In this document: positions 35,306 to 44,733 of the stretch, piece after piece | Layout: every line of letters starts with the position of its first letter | Position numbering within the stretch: position 1 is the first letter of the stretch | From: Algoriphagus sp. | GTDB lineage: Bacteria > Bacteroidota > Bacteroidia > Cytophagales > Cyclobacteriaceae | Length of the DNA stretch: 64,000 nt | Assembly: GCF_024305035.1 (NCBI RefSeq) | Contig: NZ_JAMWZB010000004.1 | Location: 124,001-188,000, forward strand | Direction of reading: 5' to 3' | Notes under the pieces: generated by a model | Databases searched by the model: none | What the model saw: only the letters and a program-made list of their open reading frames with translations | Told to the model about the DNA's origin: nothing | Translations under genes and position numbers: made by a program

Positions 35306-36274
35306 ATGGGAAAAATAGCAATCAAAGGTGAGCACCTTTCTCTGGGTTATCTGAAAGGAAAACAGCGGAAAGTGATAGTGGATCAGCTTAATTTTGAGTT
35401 GAAAACCAAAGAGCTTACCTGTTTGCTTGGACCCAATGGGGTTGGGAAGTCCACCTTGGTAAAAGCCATGATGGGACAGTTGATTCCTTTTGAAGGAACC
35501 TTGGAATTGATGGGGAAGAAAGTCTGTGATTTTACCCATCATTCCCGTTCAAGAATGCTTTCAGTGGTGCTTTCAGAACCTCATATCGCAGGTCAACTGA
35601 CCGTGGAGCAATTGGTTTCTTTAGGTCGTACACCTTATCTAACTTGGTCAGGGGTTTTGGATTTGGAGGATGAGGCAGCTGTCAATCGCGCTTTAGAAAT
35701 TACCCAGTTGGAATATATCCGAAACGAATTGGTCAATGAGATTTCAGATGGACAACGGCAAAAAGTTTTCATAGCCAGAGCCATTGCTCAGAATACACCG
35801 GTAATGATTTTGGATGAGCCTACCGCTCATTTGGATTTGGTCAATCGGCATGAAATTATGCTGCTTTTGCAGGAAATAGCTCACCTAGAAAATAAGGCGA
35901 TTTTAGTAGTAACGCATGATTTAGAGATTGCCTTAGAGTTCGGGGATCAGTTTTGGTTACTCTCCTGCGGACTTCCGTTGAGGTCTGGCAAGCCCGAAGA
36001 CTTGGTGATATCTGGGGAGATTAGTCAGCTTTTCCCGACTGACCGATACGAGTTCGATCCACTCAGAGGAAGGCTTGGACTCAGGGAGAAATACTCAGAT
36101 ATCGAAATAGTGGGAGAGGATTTTTTGACCTTTTGGGTAAAAAAAGCGCTTCTGAAGGCGGGTTTTCAAAATTTAATTGATCCGATTATAGTTCAAAATG
36201 ATCCTTTTCTTCTTCGCTACAAAGGAAAGGAATTTACCAGTCTGAGAGAATTGATTGATTTTTTGACAGAATGA
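35306..36274 (+). CDS. btuD: Cobalamin ABC transporter ATP-binding protein with C-terminal extension
   Basis: The ATPase has Walker A GPNGVGKST, a Q-loop region (VLSEPHIAGQLTVEQLVSLGRTPY), the signature SDGQRQKVFIARAIAQ (SDGQ rather than LSGGQ), Walker B VMILDEPTAHLD and the switch His in VTHDLEI. At 322 residues it is about 65 longer than typical FecE/BtuD. The extra C-terminal part (VGEDFLTFWVKKALLKAGF onward) looks like a small alpha-beta domain of unknown role, also seen in other Bacteroidota siderophore/B12 ATPases as I recall. Confidence 0.9.
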   Translation: MGKIAIKGEHLSLGYLKGKQRKVIVDQLNFELKTKELTCLLGPNGVGKSTLVKAMMGQLIPFEGTLELMGKKVCDFTHHSRSRMLSVVLSEPHIAGQLTVEQLVSLGRTPYLTWSGVLDLEDEAAVNRALEITQLEYIRNELVNEISDGQRQKVFIARAIAQNTPVMILDEPTAHLDLVNRHEIMLLLQEIAHLENKAILVVTHDLEIALEFGDQFWLLSCGLPLRSGKPEDLVISGEISQLFPTDRYEFDPLRGRLGLREKYSDIEIVGEDFLTFWVKKALLKAGFQNLIDPIIVQNDPFLLRYKGKEFTSLRELIDFLTE

Positions 36275-36332
36275 AAAGTATGCTTTTCCTATCAAATTTA
36301 TAGGGAATTGCTTTTTGCAAAAACTTTATTTA

Positions 36333-36340
36333 TATATTTG
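36333..36340 (+). promoter_or_regulatory. Bacteroidota -7 promoter element TAnnTTTG
   Basis: TATATTTG lies 18 bases before the marR start codon, with a TTTTG 15 bases upstream as a close -33 candidate. The leader would be very short. Confidence 0.55.
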
Positions 36341-36357
36341 TCACACTAATTATTGGT

Positions 36358-36807
36358 ATGACACAAGAGCAGTTTGCAAAGTATTCCTTTTTGCTGGACC
36401 GTACGGCCCGAAAAGTAAAGCAGTATGCCCAGCAGCAATTTAAAGACGGAGCTTTTGACGTGACGGTGGATCAATGGCTGGTGATGAAAAATCTCTCAGA
36501 AAATGGGAAACTTAGCCAAACCGAATTAGCGAATTTGGTTTTCAAAGATCATCCCACCTTGACCCGGATTGTGGATTTACTAAGTAAAAAAGGCTATGTG
36601 GAGCGCGTTCCTCACCCGCAAGATCGAAGAAGTTTTCATTTGAACTTGACTGAAGAAGGCCTGTCCAAGGTCACTGCCTTGCGACCAAAAATTCTAGAAA
36701 TTCGTCAAAAAGCTTGGGAAAATCTCAGTGAGCAGGATTTTGATGAATTTAAGCGGATTCTCAATACGATCTACCAGAATCTGGACGGACAATTGCTTGA
36801 GGAATAA
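36358..36807 (+). CDS. MarR family transcriptional regulator
   Basis: The 149-residue protein has the MarR winged helix: WLVMKNLSENGKLSQTELANLVF (helix-turn-helix), then LTRIVDLLSKKGYVERVPHPQDRRSFHLNLTEEG (wing with the conserved DRR). It probably binds DNA as a dimer. It has no cysteine-based redox switch, so a small ligand is more likely. The flavin reductase and ferredoxin genes follow 72 bases downstream on the same strand and are plausible targets, but this is inference. Confidence 0.92.
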   Translation: MTQEQFAKYSFLLDRTARKVKQYAQQQFKDGAFDVTVDQWLVMKNLSENGKLSQTELANLVFKDHPTLTRIVDLLSKKGYVERVPHPQDRRSFHLNLTEEGLSKVTALRPKILEIRQKAWENLSEQDFDEFKRILNTIYQNLDGQLLEE

Positions 36808-36879
36808 AGTTAGTGTACTAATAATTTCTATACGAACAAAAATCATCATTCAGGGGTTTTCCCATAAAGTATTCACAGC

Positions 36880-37884
36880 ATGATTCATACAGACCTTTGC
36901 ATCATCGGAGCCGGACCTGTTGGCTTATTTGCAGTATTTGAAGCAGGATTGCTTAAAATGCGCTGTCATCTCATTGATGCTCTACCCCAAGTGGGAGGGC
37001 AGCTTTCGGAGATTTACCCTCAAAAACCTATTTATGATATTCCGGGATACCCGGAGGTAAAAGCACAGGAGTTGGTAGATAATCTGATGGAGCAGATTAA
37101 GCCATTTTCGCCCACATTTACCCTTGGAGAGCGGGTAGATCATCTTGATCGACAGGAGGACGGATCATTTATTGTCACCACTAATGAAAAAACCCATGTT
37201 CACGCGAAAGTAATTGTGATTGCAGGAGGATTGGGTTGTTTTGAGCCGAGGAAACCTGTTTTGGAAAACCTGGAGCTTTTTGAAGGCAAGGGCGTGACTT
37301 ACATGGTGAAAAATCCGGAGACGTTCCGGGATAAAAATGTGGTTTTGGCCGGAGGTGGAGATTCTGCCTTGGACTGGACTATTTTCCTGGCCAATGTTGC
37401 CAAAAAAGTAACCCTTGTACACAGAAATGAGACCTTCCGAGGTGCTCCCGATTCAGCAGCCAAAGTTTTTGACCTGGCAAATCAAGGCAAAATAAATTTA
37501 ATATTATCCGCAAATCTGAAACAAGTCAGCGGGAATGGAAAATTGAATGCAGTGACGTTGGAGTCCAAAACGAAGGAAGAGATTAAGATCGAGTCTGATT
37601 ATTTGATTCCACTTTTTGGCTTGAGTCCCAAATTGGGGCCAATTGCCGAATGGGGTTTAAGTATAGACAAAAATGCCATCGAAGTGGACACTAGAGATTA
37701 TTCTACCGGTGTGGAGCGTATTTATGCAATCGGGGATATCAATACGTATCCGGGGAAATTGAAATTGATTCTTTGTGGATTTCATGAGGCAGCGATCATG
37801 ATGCACTCTGCTTTTAAATATGTCTATCCTGACCAAAAATTGAGCTTCAAATATACCACGGTAAATGGTGTCAATTCATTCTAA
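36880..37884 (+). CDS. Ferredoxin-NADP reductase, thioredoxin-reductase-like type
   Basis: The 334-residue flavoprotein has an FAD-binding GAGPVGLF at the N-terminus, an NAD(P)-binding GGGDSALDW near residue 160, and a late AIGDINTYPGKLKLILCGFHEAAIM. It lacks the CxxC of thioredoxin reductase. It therefore fits the TrxR-like ferredoxin/flavodoxin-NADP reductase class (YumC type). The ferredoxin gene 16 bases downstream is its likely electron partner. Such pairs feed electrons into Fe-S and oxygenase enzymes. Confidence 0.88.
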   Translation: MIHTDLCIIGAGPVGLFAVFEAGLLKMRCHLIDALPQVGGQLSEIYPQKPIYDIPGYPEVKAQELVDNLMEQIKPFSPTFTLGERVDHLDRQEDGSFIVTTNEKTHVHAKVIVIAGGLGCFEPRKPVLENLELFEGKGVTYMVKNPETFRDKNVVLAGGGDSALDWTIFLANVAKKVTLVHRNETFRGAPDSAAKVFDLANQGKINLILSANLKQVSGNGKLNAVTLESKTKEEIKIESDYLIPLFGLSPKLGPIAEWGLSIDKNAIEVDTRDYSTGVERIYAIGDINTYPGKLKLILCGFHEAAIMMHSAFKYVYPDQKLSFKYTTVNGVNSF

Positions 37885-37900
37885 AGGTTAAATTTGCGGC

Positions 37901-38224
37901 ATGGTAAATTTTACAGTTGAAGATCAAGACGGAAATCGTCAACAGATTGAAGCTCCAGATGACATGGGCTTTAGTTTGATGGAAATTTTGAAAGCCTCTG
38001 AATATCCTATTTTGGCGACCTGTGGGGGAATGGCACTTTGTGCAACTTGTCATATTGAAGTTCTTGAGGGGAATGACCAATTAGGTGAAGCCACAGATGT
38101 TGAGTTGGATCAATTGGAGAATTTGCCTGAATATTATCCTACCTCCCGATTGGCTTGCCAAATTCGAATTTCCGAATTGCTCGAAGGAGCCATAATTAAA
38201 TTGCGTGGAGAAGATGTGATTTAA
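37901..38224 (+). CDS. 2Fe-2S ferredoxin, adrenodoxin type
   Basis: The 107-residue protein has the Cys pattern CGGMALCATC followed about 35 residues on by the fourth Cys in RLACQIRI, preceded by the acidic helix EATDVELDQLENLPE. That is the [2Fe-2S] adrenodoxin/Fdx layout (CxxxxxCxxC ... C). It follows the reductase by 16 bases, forming a two-gene electron-transfer unit that ends in a terminator. Confidence 0.92.
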   Translation: MVNFTVEDQDGNRQQIEAPDDMGFSLMEILKASEYPILATCGGMALCATCHIEVLEGNDQLGEATDVELDQLENLPEYYPTSRLACQIRISELLEGAIIKLRGEDVI

Positions 38225-38243
38225 TCAAGATTCTAAAAAAATT

Positions 38244-38271
38244 GAACCACCTAACTCCAGGTGGTTTTTTT
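38244..38271 (+). terminator. Intrinsic terminator
   Basis: The hairpin AACCACCT-AACTCC-AGGTGGTT is followed by a run of seven T, 20 bases after the ferredoxin stop. Confidence 0.85.
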
Positions 38272-38284
38272 ATGTTTACCCAGT

Positions 38285-38860
38285 TCAATACTCAATAGCG
38301 GGTTCTCCAAATTTAAATCTGTAGGTAATTTCTATATCCATAAATTCTTCGGATACAAACTCATAAACCTGCTGCTGGGCCACAAGTAAGATGCCTTGTT
38401 CATTTGGAGAGTATTCTAATTTTTTTAGTTCAAAATTAGTGTTTATCAAATAGGGGTCTTGGTAGTAAGCACCATCATTCCCATTAAAACTTAATTCAAG
38501 GCTGTTGGTTTCGCCTAGTTTTACAATTCTTCGGGTCATCCCGCAGCAGTCCAAGATAATTTCATCTTCCATAGTTTCTTCATTATACCATTCGGCGAAT
38601 TTGAAATAGTCAACGTCCATGATGGGGGTTTCTTTATTCAGACGCCATTCAATGGAAAAATATTTACTGCCATATGAAAAATCATTGATGTGTTGGGTGA
38701 CCAGTCTGCCTGATCTCGAGAAATCAATAGGAATAGGAGTAATTATGGACTCAGCGTGGTAGATCCCATAGGGAGCTTCTTGAATAGAAGGCAAATCAAT
38801 TTTTGTGCAACCACTCATTAAAACTAACGGAAGTACAAGAAGTGCCAAATTTTTCCCCAT
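38285..38860 (-). CDS. Uncharacterised lipoprotein
   Basis: The 191-residue protein has a lipobox (LMSGC, Cys at residue 18). I do not recognise the mature domain, which has beta-rich stretches (YFSIEWRLNKETPIMDVDYF, NSLELSFNGNDGAYYQ, DIEITYRFKFGEPAIEY). It converges on the ferredoxin terminator. A run of ten G lies 39-48 bases upstream of the start codon (38899-38908), within the likely promoter region. No partner genes are evident. Confidence 0.72.
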   Translation of the reverse strand: MGKNLALLVLPLVLMSGCTKIDLPSIQEAPYGIYHAESIITPIPIDFSRSGRLVTQHINDFSYGSKYFSIEWRLNKETPIMDVDYFKFAEWYNEETMEDEIILDCCGMTRRIVKLGETNSLELSFNGNDGAYYQDPYLINTNFELKKLEYSPNEQGILLVAQQQVYEFVSEEFMDIEITYRFKFGEPAIEY

Positions 38861-38898
38861 AGTTGAAGATAAGCGAATAGGTCGAGGAGTTGTTGTTT

Positions 38899-38908
38899 GG
38901 GGGGGGGG
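38899..38908. repeat. Poly-G tract of 10
   Basis: Ten consecutive G occur in an AT-rich gap, 39-48 bases upstream of the leftward lipoprotein gene and 115 bases upstream of the rightward one. Such tracts are prone to slippage. Confidence 0.9.
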
Positions 38909-39022
38909 TAAATTCGTGTTGATATTTAGCTTTTAAAGCCTTACCTCTGAAGAGAAATTAAAAGTTTTTGTATCGTTTTTTGATGAAATCTCGTAATTAA
39001 CACAACTGTTTTTCTAAAGGAT

Positions 39023-39457
39023 ATGAAGTTAAACTACGTTTTAGTTATCATGCTTTTGCTTTCCTCATGCTTTGGCTTTGAAAGTGAACAGCAGGTAGAC
39101 CTCTTTACTGAAATGGCTTTGCTTGAACAGGAAATAGAAGAACTTGCCGAGTCTCAGCTTTGCCTAGACGCTTCCGAATGGGGTTTTGTTGCCTTTGGAA
39201 GTAAACCCTGCGGAGGTCCTTGGAAATATATTGCGTATTCCAATCGGATAAATGTTCCTGCATTTTTAGCCAAGGTCAAACGCTACAATGAGCTTCAGCA
39301 AGAAGATAATATTCGAAGTAATCGTTTTTCAGATTGTAGGTATGTAGGTCCCCCTTCGAGCCTGGCTTGCCAGGGGGGGGGGGGCCGGTTTTGGTGTACA
39401 ATTCCGAACTTTAGGCATTTCTTATTTTTTTGTCCGGAATTTTTTACTCAAGTTTAG
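39023..39457 (+). CDS. Small Cys-rich lipoprotein with a poly-G tract near its 3' end
   Basis: The protein has a lipobox (LLSSC, Cys near residue 16) and a domain with [27 protein letters not shown] and [15 protein letters not shown] have seen this Cys pattern in small Bacteroidota lipoproteins of unknown function. A run of 12 G (39373-39384) follows. In the present frame the tail is an odd [19 protein letters not shown] that runs four bases into mutB. With 10 or 13 G the frame would instead end [17 protein letters not shown] at 39414, a more natural tail. The call of 144 residues is therefore uncertain. Confidence 0.65.
   Translation: MKLNYVLVIMLLLSSCFGFESEQQVDLFTEMALLEQEIEELAESQLCLDASEWGFVAFGSKPCGGPWKYIAYSNRINVPAFLAKVKRYNELQQEDNIRSNRFSDCRYVGPPSSLACQGGGGRFWCTIPNFRHFLFFCPEFFTQV
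39373..39384. repeat. Poly-G tract of 12 inside a coding region
   Basis: Twelve consecutive G inside the lipoprotein gene change its C-terminal reading frame if the length varies. It may be a phase-variation tract or a sequencing length error. Confidence 0.9.
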
Positions 39458-41574
39458 TTGGCAGCCAGCATTTTTTCTAGAATCGAAATTGCGGCTTCGG
39501 ATAGTACTGTTCCCGGCCCAAAAACTGCCGCTACACCCGATTCAAAGAGAAAGTCATAATCCTTTGTAGGGATTACTCCTCCGGCTACGACCATAATGTC
39601 CGATCGGCCGAGGTGCTTTAATTCTTCGATGAGTTGTGGGACAAGGGTTTTATGTCCTGCTGCCAATGAAGAAGCTCCAACGATGTGCACATCATTTTCG
39701 ATTGCCTGTTCCGCCACTTCTTTTGGAGTTTGAAACAAAGGTCCGATATCCACATCAAATCCTAAGTCAGCAAATCCAGTGGCAATGACTTTCGCACCTC
39801 GGTCGTGTCCGTCTTGGCCCATTTTTGCAATCATGATACGCGGTCTTCGGCCTTCTATTTCTGCAAATTGATCGGCAAGTGCGGTAGCTTTTTTAAATGA
39901 ATCTTGATTTTTCACCTCAGCGGCATATACTCCGGTAATCGATTTAGTTTGGGCCTGATGTCTTCCAAAAGCCTTTTCCATCGCCTCAGAAATTTCACCT
40001 AAAGTAGCTCTTTTTCGGGCGGCTTCTACGGCAAGTTCCAGTAGATTTCCTGTTCTGCTTTTGGCAGCTAGGGTGATTGCCTCCAGTCGTAGAGCAACTT
40101 CCTGAGCATTTCTAGTTCGCTTGACATTTTCCAGTCGCTTGATCTGAGACTCTCTAACGGATTGATTGTCCACTTCACGGACCTCAATTTCCGAATCTTC
40201 ATCGACCTTGTAGCGGTTAACTCCCACAATGATATCTTTGCCTCCATCAATCCGTGCCTGTTTTTTTGCCGCAGCCTCTTCTATTCGAAGTTTGGGCAAA
40301 CCCGCTTCGATGGCTTTGGCCATTCCGCCTAGGTTTTCCACTTCTTCTAATAAAGTCCAGGCGCGCTGAACCAATTGGTCGGTGAGGTATTCGACATAAT
40401 AGGAACCTCCCCATGGATCTACCACTTGGGTGATTCCGGTTTCCTGCTGTAAAATCAACTGCGTATTTCTTGCAATTCGGGCAGAAAAATCTGTAGGTAG
40501 GGCAATGGCTTCATCCAGAGAATTGGTGTGCAGGGATTGGGTGTGTCCCATGGTTGCTCCGAGGGCTTCGATGGCAGTGCGTGCAATATTATTAAAAGGA
40601 TCCTGCTGGGTCAGAGACCATCCCGAAGTTTGGCAATGTGTCCTCAATGCTAGGGATTTTTGATTTTTGGGGTTGAATTTTTGAACGATTTTGGCCCAGA
40701 GTAATCTTCCCGCTCTGAGTTTGGCAATTTCCATAAAATAGTTCATCCCAATTGCCCAAAAGAAAGACAATCTTGGGGCAAAATCATCGATATCAAGTCC
40801 AGCTTGAACACCTGTTTTTAAATATTCCAAACCATCGGCTAAGGTGTAGGCCAGCTCAATATCAGCCGTCGCTCCCGCTTCCTGCATGTGGTAACCCGAA
40901 ATTGAAATGGAATTAAACCGAGGCATTTTTTTGGAAGTATATTCAAAGATATCTGCGATGATATCCATGCTTGGAAGTGGTGGATAGATATAAGTATTTC
41001 GCACCATAAACTCCTTCAGAATATCATTTTGAATCGTTCCACTCAGCTTTTCGGGACTTACCCCCTGCTCTTCGGCAGCTACGATGTAAAAGGCCAAAAC
41101 CGGAATTACTGCGCCATTCATCGTCATGGAAACAGACATTTGATCCAGTGGGATTTGATCAAACAGGATTTTCATGTCCTCAACGGTATCTATGGCCACA
41201 CCGGCTTTGCCAACGTCCCCTTCGACTCGGGGGTGGTCCGAATCATATCCTCGATGAGTTGCCAGATCAAAAGCCACCGAAAGACCTTTCTGCCCGGCAG
41301 CTAGATTCCTCCTGTAAAATGCATTTGATTCCTCGGCTGTGGAAAAACCCGCGTATTGCCGAATCGTCCACGCCCGTTGCACATACATAGTCGAATAGGG
41401 GCCCCGCAGAAAAGGAGCAATTCCAGCTGAAAAATTAAGATGTGGAAGCTTGATGATCTTTTCAGATTTGAAAACTGAGGGAATTGCGATCTGCTCCGGA
41501 GCTTCCCATTGCTTAATTTCAGAATGATTGAGCTCACTTTTTTGGGAGTTCCATTGGGTGAAATCTGGTCTCAT
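39454..41574 (-). CDS. mutB: Methylmalonyl-CoA mutase, large (B12-binding) subunit
   Basis: The enzyme interconverts methylmalonyl-CoA and succinyl-CoA by an adenosylcobalamin radical mechanism. The 706-residue subunit has the barrel domain ([55 protein letters not shown]) and the C-terminal cobalamin domain with the lower-ligand motif DGHDRG in [19 protein letters not shown]. It overlaps mutA by four bases. B12 uptake genes and meaB lie nearby. Its 3' end overlaps the poly-G lipoprotein gene by four bases. Confidence 0.97.
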   Translation of the reverse strand: MRPDFTQWNSQKSELNHSEIKQWEAPEQIAIPSVFKSEKIIKLPHLNFSAGIAPFLRGPYSTMYVQRAWTIRQYAGFSTAEESNAFYRRNLAAGQKGLSVAFDLATHRGYDSDHPRVEGDVGKAGVAIDTVEDMKILFDQIPLDQMSVSMTMNGAVIPVLAFYIVAAEEQGVSPEKLSGTIQNDILKEFMVRNTYIYPPLPSMDIIADIFEYTSKKMPRFNSISISGYHMQEAGATADIELAYTLADGLEYLKTGVQAGLDIDDFAPRLSFFWAIGMNYFMEIAKLRAGRLLWAKIVQKFNPKNQKSLALRTHCQTSGWSLTQQDPFNNIARTAIEALGATMGHTQSLHTNSLDEAIALPTDFSARIARNTQLILQQETGITQVVDPWGGSYYVEYLTDQLVQRAWTLLEEVENLGGMAKAIEAGLPKLRIEEAAAKKQARIDGGKDIIVGVNRYKVDEDSEIEVREVDNQSVRESQIKRLENVKRTRNAQEVALRLEAITLAAKSRTGNLLELAVEAARKRATLGEISEAMEKAFGRHQAQTKSITGVYAAEVKNQDSFKKATALADQFAEIEGRRPRIMIAKMGQDGHDRGAKVIATGFADLGFDVDIGPLFQTPKEVAEQAIENDVHIVGASSLAAGHKTLVPQLIEELKHLGRSDIMVVAGGVIPTKDYDFLFESGVAAVFGPGTVLSEAAISILEKMLAAN

Positions 41575-42971
41575 GAGCGTAAGGTTTGGCGTTCTAAAAG
41601 GTAGGTTGCTCGGCTTGGGTTCAATTCATGTTCTGCTTCGTGAATCGGTTCAAATTCCAAGTTGTTGACCAATTTCTCTTCAGGGCTGTATCGATTGGCA
41701 CCCACAACCGTTTTTTCTTGGTTGAGCACTTGACTTTGGATTGCTTCGCGGTTTTTTCTGACTTCTGCATGAAGAGTGCGATTAGAAAAATTTTGTATCC
41801 ATCCGCCGACCTTTTCAAGTGCAGCGATTCGGTTTTTGATTTCTGTTTCGAAACTGGATTGAATTTTATCTAGGTAATACGAACCCGCTGCGGGGTCGAT
41901 GACTTTATCAAAATAACTTTCTTCCCGAAGGAGTGCGGAGATGTTTCGTGCAATTCTTTGTTCCAGAATACCGGGATTTTTCTCTGCCGGGCAAACCCAA
42001 AGGGCATTACATCCTCCCAAAACAGCAGAAATCGCTTCATAAGTTTGTCGGATATAATTTGAGTTTTTGTCCACTAATGATTTGCTCCAGGTGGAAGTAG
42101 AGCAAAGTAAATGGATGTCTTCTTGATTCAGCTTTACGTTGAATTTGGCAGCGATTTCAACGATCAAATTTCGAAGGGCTTTGAGTTTGGCGATCTGAGG
42201 AAAATGTTCAGATCCCACTGCACTGTGAAAGGAGATAGTTTGAAGACAGGTTTTCGGATCAACTCCTTTTTCTTCCAATTGGACGATCAACTCAATTAAT
42301 TCGCCTAATCCGAAGGTGACTTCTTGTATGCCAGTGGCACCGGAATTGGCATAGCGCGCCAAATCCAAGGTGAAAGCGTGGAATTTAGGAAAGGAGCTGA
42401 GCAAATGAAGTAATTCGACTCCGAGTGTTAGCCCCTTTTCTAGAATAGGTTCTCCCTCAAAAAGAGAGGTCGTAGGGGACCAAAGTACAGCGCCCTGCAA
42501 AGCTGTGGAGGGTAATTTTTTGGATTTTACCCAATTGATGAATTCAAAAACAGGATCCAGATTGTTTTTTGATGGAAGGAGATAAACACCGATGTATTCC
42601 ACTAAGACATCTTTGAAAAGCAAATCCCAGTTTTCATTTCCTTCAGGTTGCAAAATCAGCGCATCGGCCCCGTTTTGGAGGTGATCTAGGATAATTTTAT
42701 TCGCTTGACTTTCCTCCGTATTTTGGATTAAGACAGCATTTGACCAATACCTAACCCCCACTCCGGGCAGCTCAGGATCTGGATGAAATTTCATGGCTTG
42801 GCTGAAGCCTTCAAGATCTTCTTGCGTGTAGAAAGGTTCTTGGCGGATTTCTCCCCAGGCATAGCTTACCAGCGACTGTTCAAAATCTTTTCCTTTCAGG
42901 TCTTTTTCCACCTGTTTGATCCAGTCGGATTTGGATCTGGGTTCAAATGGATAAAAATCGGGATGGGTCAT
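41571..42971 (-). CDS. mutA: Methylmalonyl-CoA mutase, small subunit
   Basis: The 466-residue protein is the non-catalytic partner of MutB. It has barrel-like segments ([54 protein letters not shown]) but lacks the DxHxxG cobalamin motif; the C-terminal B12 domain is missing altogether. Small subunits are usually around 600 residues because they keep a degenerate B12 domain, so this is a short version, as in many Bacteroidota. It is first in the mutAB operon and overlaps mutB by four bases. Confidence 0.93.
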   Translation of the reverse strand: MTHPDFYPFEPRSKSDWIKQVEKDLKGKDFEQSLVSYAWGEIRQEPFYTQEDLEGFSQAMKFHPDPELPGVGVRYWSNAVLIQNTEESQANKIILDHLQNGADALILQPEGNENWDLLFKDVLVEYIGVYLLPSKNNLDPVFEFINWVKSKKLPSTALQGAVLWSPTTSLFEGEPILEKGLTLGVELLHLLSSFPKFHAFTLDLARYANSGATGIQEVTFGLGELIELIVQLEEKGVDPKTCLQTISFHSAVGSEHFPQIAKLKALRNLIVEIAAKFNVKLNQEDIHLLCSTSTWSKSLVDKNSNYIRQTYEAISAVLGGCNALWVCPAEKNPGILEQRIARNISALLREESYFDKVIDPAAGSYYLDKIQSSFETEIKNRIAALEKVGGWIQNFSNRTLHAEVRKNREAIQSQVLNQEKTVVGANRYSPEEKLVNNLEFEPIHEAEHELNPSRATYLLERQTLRS

Positions 42972-43308
42972 ATTGGGTTTTAGTCAAGTGCCCGATGGGT
43001 TTTCGCCACCGGAGCATTTCAAAATTAATAAATTGTCCCAAACCCTGTGAATTTACTGTGATCAATTCTGTCTTCCTGGCTAGCCTTAGAATTTATATTT
43101 TAAGCTGAATGAAAGGGGTTCCGTTGGAATAGCTCATTCAACTTTTTCGGTAAAGCAGAATTACGGAATTTAATTTGGTCAATCAGAGGAATAAACAAAA
43201 ATCCTGATTTTCAAGTTTCAAAACATTTTTTATTTAAGTGAATTTTCTACAAATTTGACCCCCTTGTAGAAATCCGTCCGGGTCTTTGTTTTTCAGAAAT
43301 CTTCTCTA
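42972..43308. other. Intergenic gap between mutA and dnaA
   Basis: This 337-base gap between divergent genes should hold both promoters. I found no cluster of DnaA boxes (TTATNCACA), no AT-rich 13-mers in series and no obvious RNA. The main structure is the inverted repeat at 43244-43272. Confidence 0.6.
43244..43272. promoter_or_regulatory. Inverted repeat upstream of dnaA
   Basis: A perfect 9-base inverted repeat TTTCTACAA-N11-TTGTAGAAA lies 37 bases before the dnaA start. The 20-base centre-to-centre spacing suits a dimeric regulator on one face of DNA. It could also fold in the mRNA leader. No T-tract follows, so it is not a terminator. Confidence 0.5.
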
Positions 43309-44733
43309 ATGAGTTCAGAAGCTAGCGCAGTTTGGAATGAATGTTTACGTGTCATCGAGCAACACGTGAATGAGCAGAGCTTTTCAACTTGGTTTAAGCC
43401 AATAAATCCAGTGAAGCTAGAGGGGACCAGTCTGACTATTCAGGTCCCCAGTCAATTCTTTTTTGAATGGTTGGAGGATAACTATATCCAAGAATTGAAA
43501 TTGGCCATTAAGACAACCCTGGGCTCTAGTGGCAGACTAGAATATGCCGTAGTGGTGGATAAAGGGAACTCTGCCAATCAGCCTTATGTGGTGTCCTATC
43601 CACAAGGAAATCACGGTTCCAAGAAAGGAAATAATCAACTCGTCACTGAGCAAAAGGTTACCCCATTTGAAATGCAGTCTCTAGGTGCAGAGGCTTTGAC
43701 CCAGAGTAATCTCAATCCAAATTACACCTTTGGGACCTACATTGAGGGTGACTGTAATCGACTTGCTCGATCCGCTGGCTTTGCTGTGGCGACTAAGCCG
43801 GGGATCACTTCTTTTAATCCTTTAATGGTTTATGGAGGGGTTGGTTTAGGGAAAACCCACTTGGTACAGGCTATCGGGAATGAAATTAAGAATGGTCCGG
43901 AGACTAAATTTGTACTCTACGTTTCCTCTGAGAAATTTGTGAATCAATTCATGGATTCCATCAAGGACGGGAATGTAAAAAGCTTTACTAATTTTTACAT
44001 GCAGGTGGATGTATTGATCATCGATGATATCCAGTTTTTGGCTGGAAAGGATCGTACCCAGGAGATGTTTTTCCATATTTTTAATCACCTCCACCAAAAT
44101 AAAAAGCAGATCATTATGACCTCGGATTGCCCTCCAAGAGACTTGAAAGGCTTGGAAGAGCGACTCCTTTCCCGATTTAAATGGGGACTGACTGCTGATC
44201 TTCAAATGCCTGATTTTGAGACCAGAGTAGCAATTATCCGTCGAAAGATGCAGTCTGAAGGGATTTTTATACCTGATGATGTGGTCGAATACTTGGCCTA
44301 CACGGTGGATACCAATGTCCGGGAGTTGGAGGGGATTTTAATTTCCTTGATTGCTCATGCCTCACTCAACCGTATGGAAATCAATCTTCAGTTGGCCAAG
44401 ACGGTGATGAAAAATATCATCAAGGATATTGAGACTGAGGTGGGGATTGACTTTATCCAAAAAACGGTTTCGGAATACTATTCGATTAAATTGGATGATT
44501 TGAAAGCCAAAACCCGTAAAAAGGAAATTGTCGTAGCGCGTCAGGTGGCGATGTATTTTTCAAAAGAATTTACCAATCACTCTCTAAAATCGATAGGTTA
44601 TCATTTTGGCGGTCGCGATCACTCTACAGTGATCCATGCGGTTCATACCGTAAATGATATGATTGAAACGGACAGTTCGTTTAGGAATGCAATCACCGAG
44701 TTGAAGAAAAAATTCAAAATGCGGTCTTATTGA
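43309..44733 (+). CDS. dnaA: Chromosomal replication initiator DnaA
   Basis: The 474-residue protein has the N-terminal domain I (WNECLRVIEQHVNEQSFSTWF), a variable linker, the AAA+ core with NPNYTFGTYIEGDCNRLA, Walker A GGVGLGKTH and Walker B VDVLIIDDIQFLAGK, the initiator motif with RLLSRFKWGL, and domain IV with the signature GGRDHSTVIHA for DnaA-box binding. It is full length. The gene stands alone: no dnaN, recF or gyrB follows, as is common in Bacteroidota. The closeness to an origin is not shown by the sequence. Confidence 0.98.
   Translation: MSSEASAVWNECLRVIEQHVNEQSFSTWFKPINPVKLEGTSLTIQVPSQFFFEWLEDNYIQELKLAIKTTLGSSGRLEYAVVVDKGNSANQPYVVSYPQGNHGSKKGNNQLVTEQKVTPFEMQSLGAEALTQSNLNPNYTFGTYIEGDCNRLARSAGFAVATKPGITSFNPLMVYGGVGLGKTHLVQAIGNEIKNGPETKFVLYVSSEKFVNQFMDSIKDGNVKSFTNFYMQVDVLIIDDIQFLAGKDRTQEMFFHIFNHLHQNKKQIIMTSDCPPRDLKGLEERLLSRFKWGLTADLQMPDFETRVAIIRRKMQSEGIFIPDDVVEYLAYTVDTNVRELEGILISLIAHASLNRMEINLQLAKTVMKNIIKDIETEVGIDFIQKTVSEYYSIKLDDLKAKTRKKEIVVARQVAMYFSKEFTNHSLKSIGYHFGGRDHSTVIHAVHTVNDMIETDSSFRNAITELKKKFKMRSY

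Noticed and set aside
42972..43308. Replication origin upstream of dnaA
   Set aside because: I found no DnaA-box cluster or AT-rich repeats. In Bacteroidota dnaA is often not at oriC.
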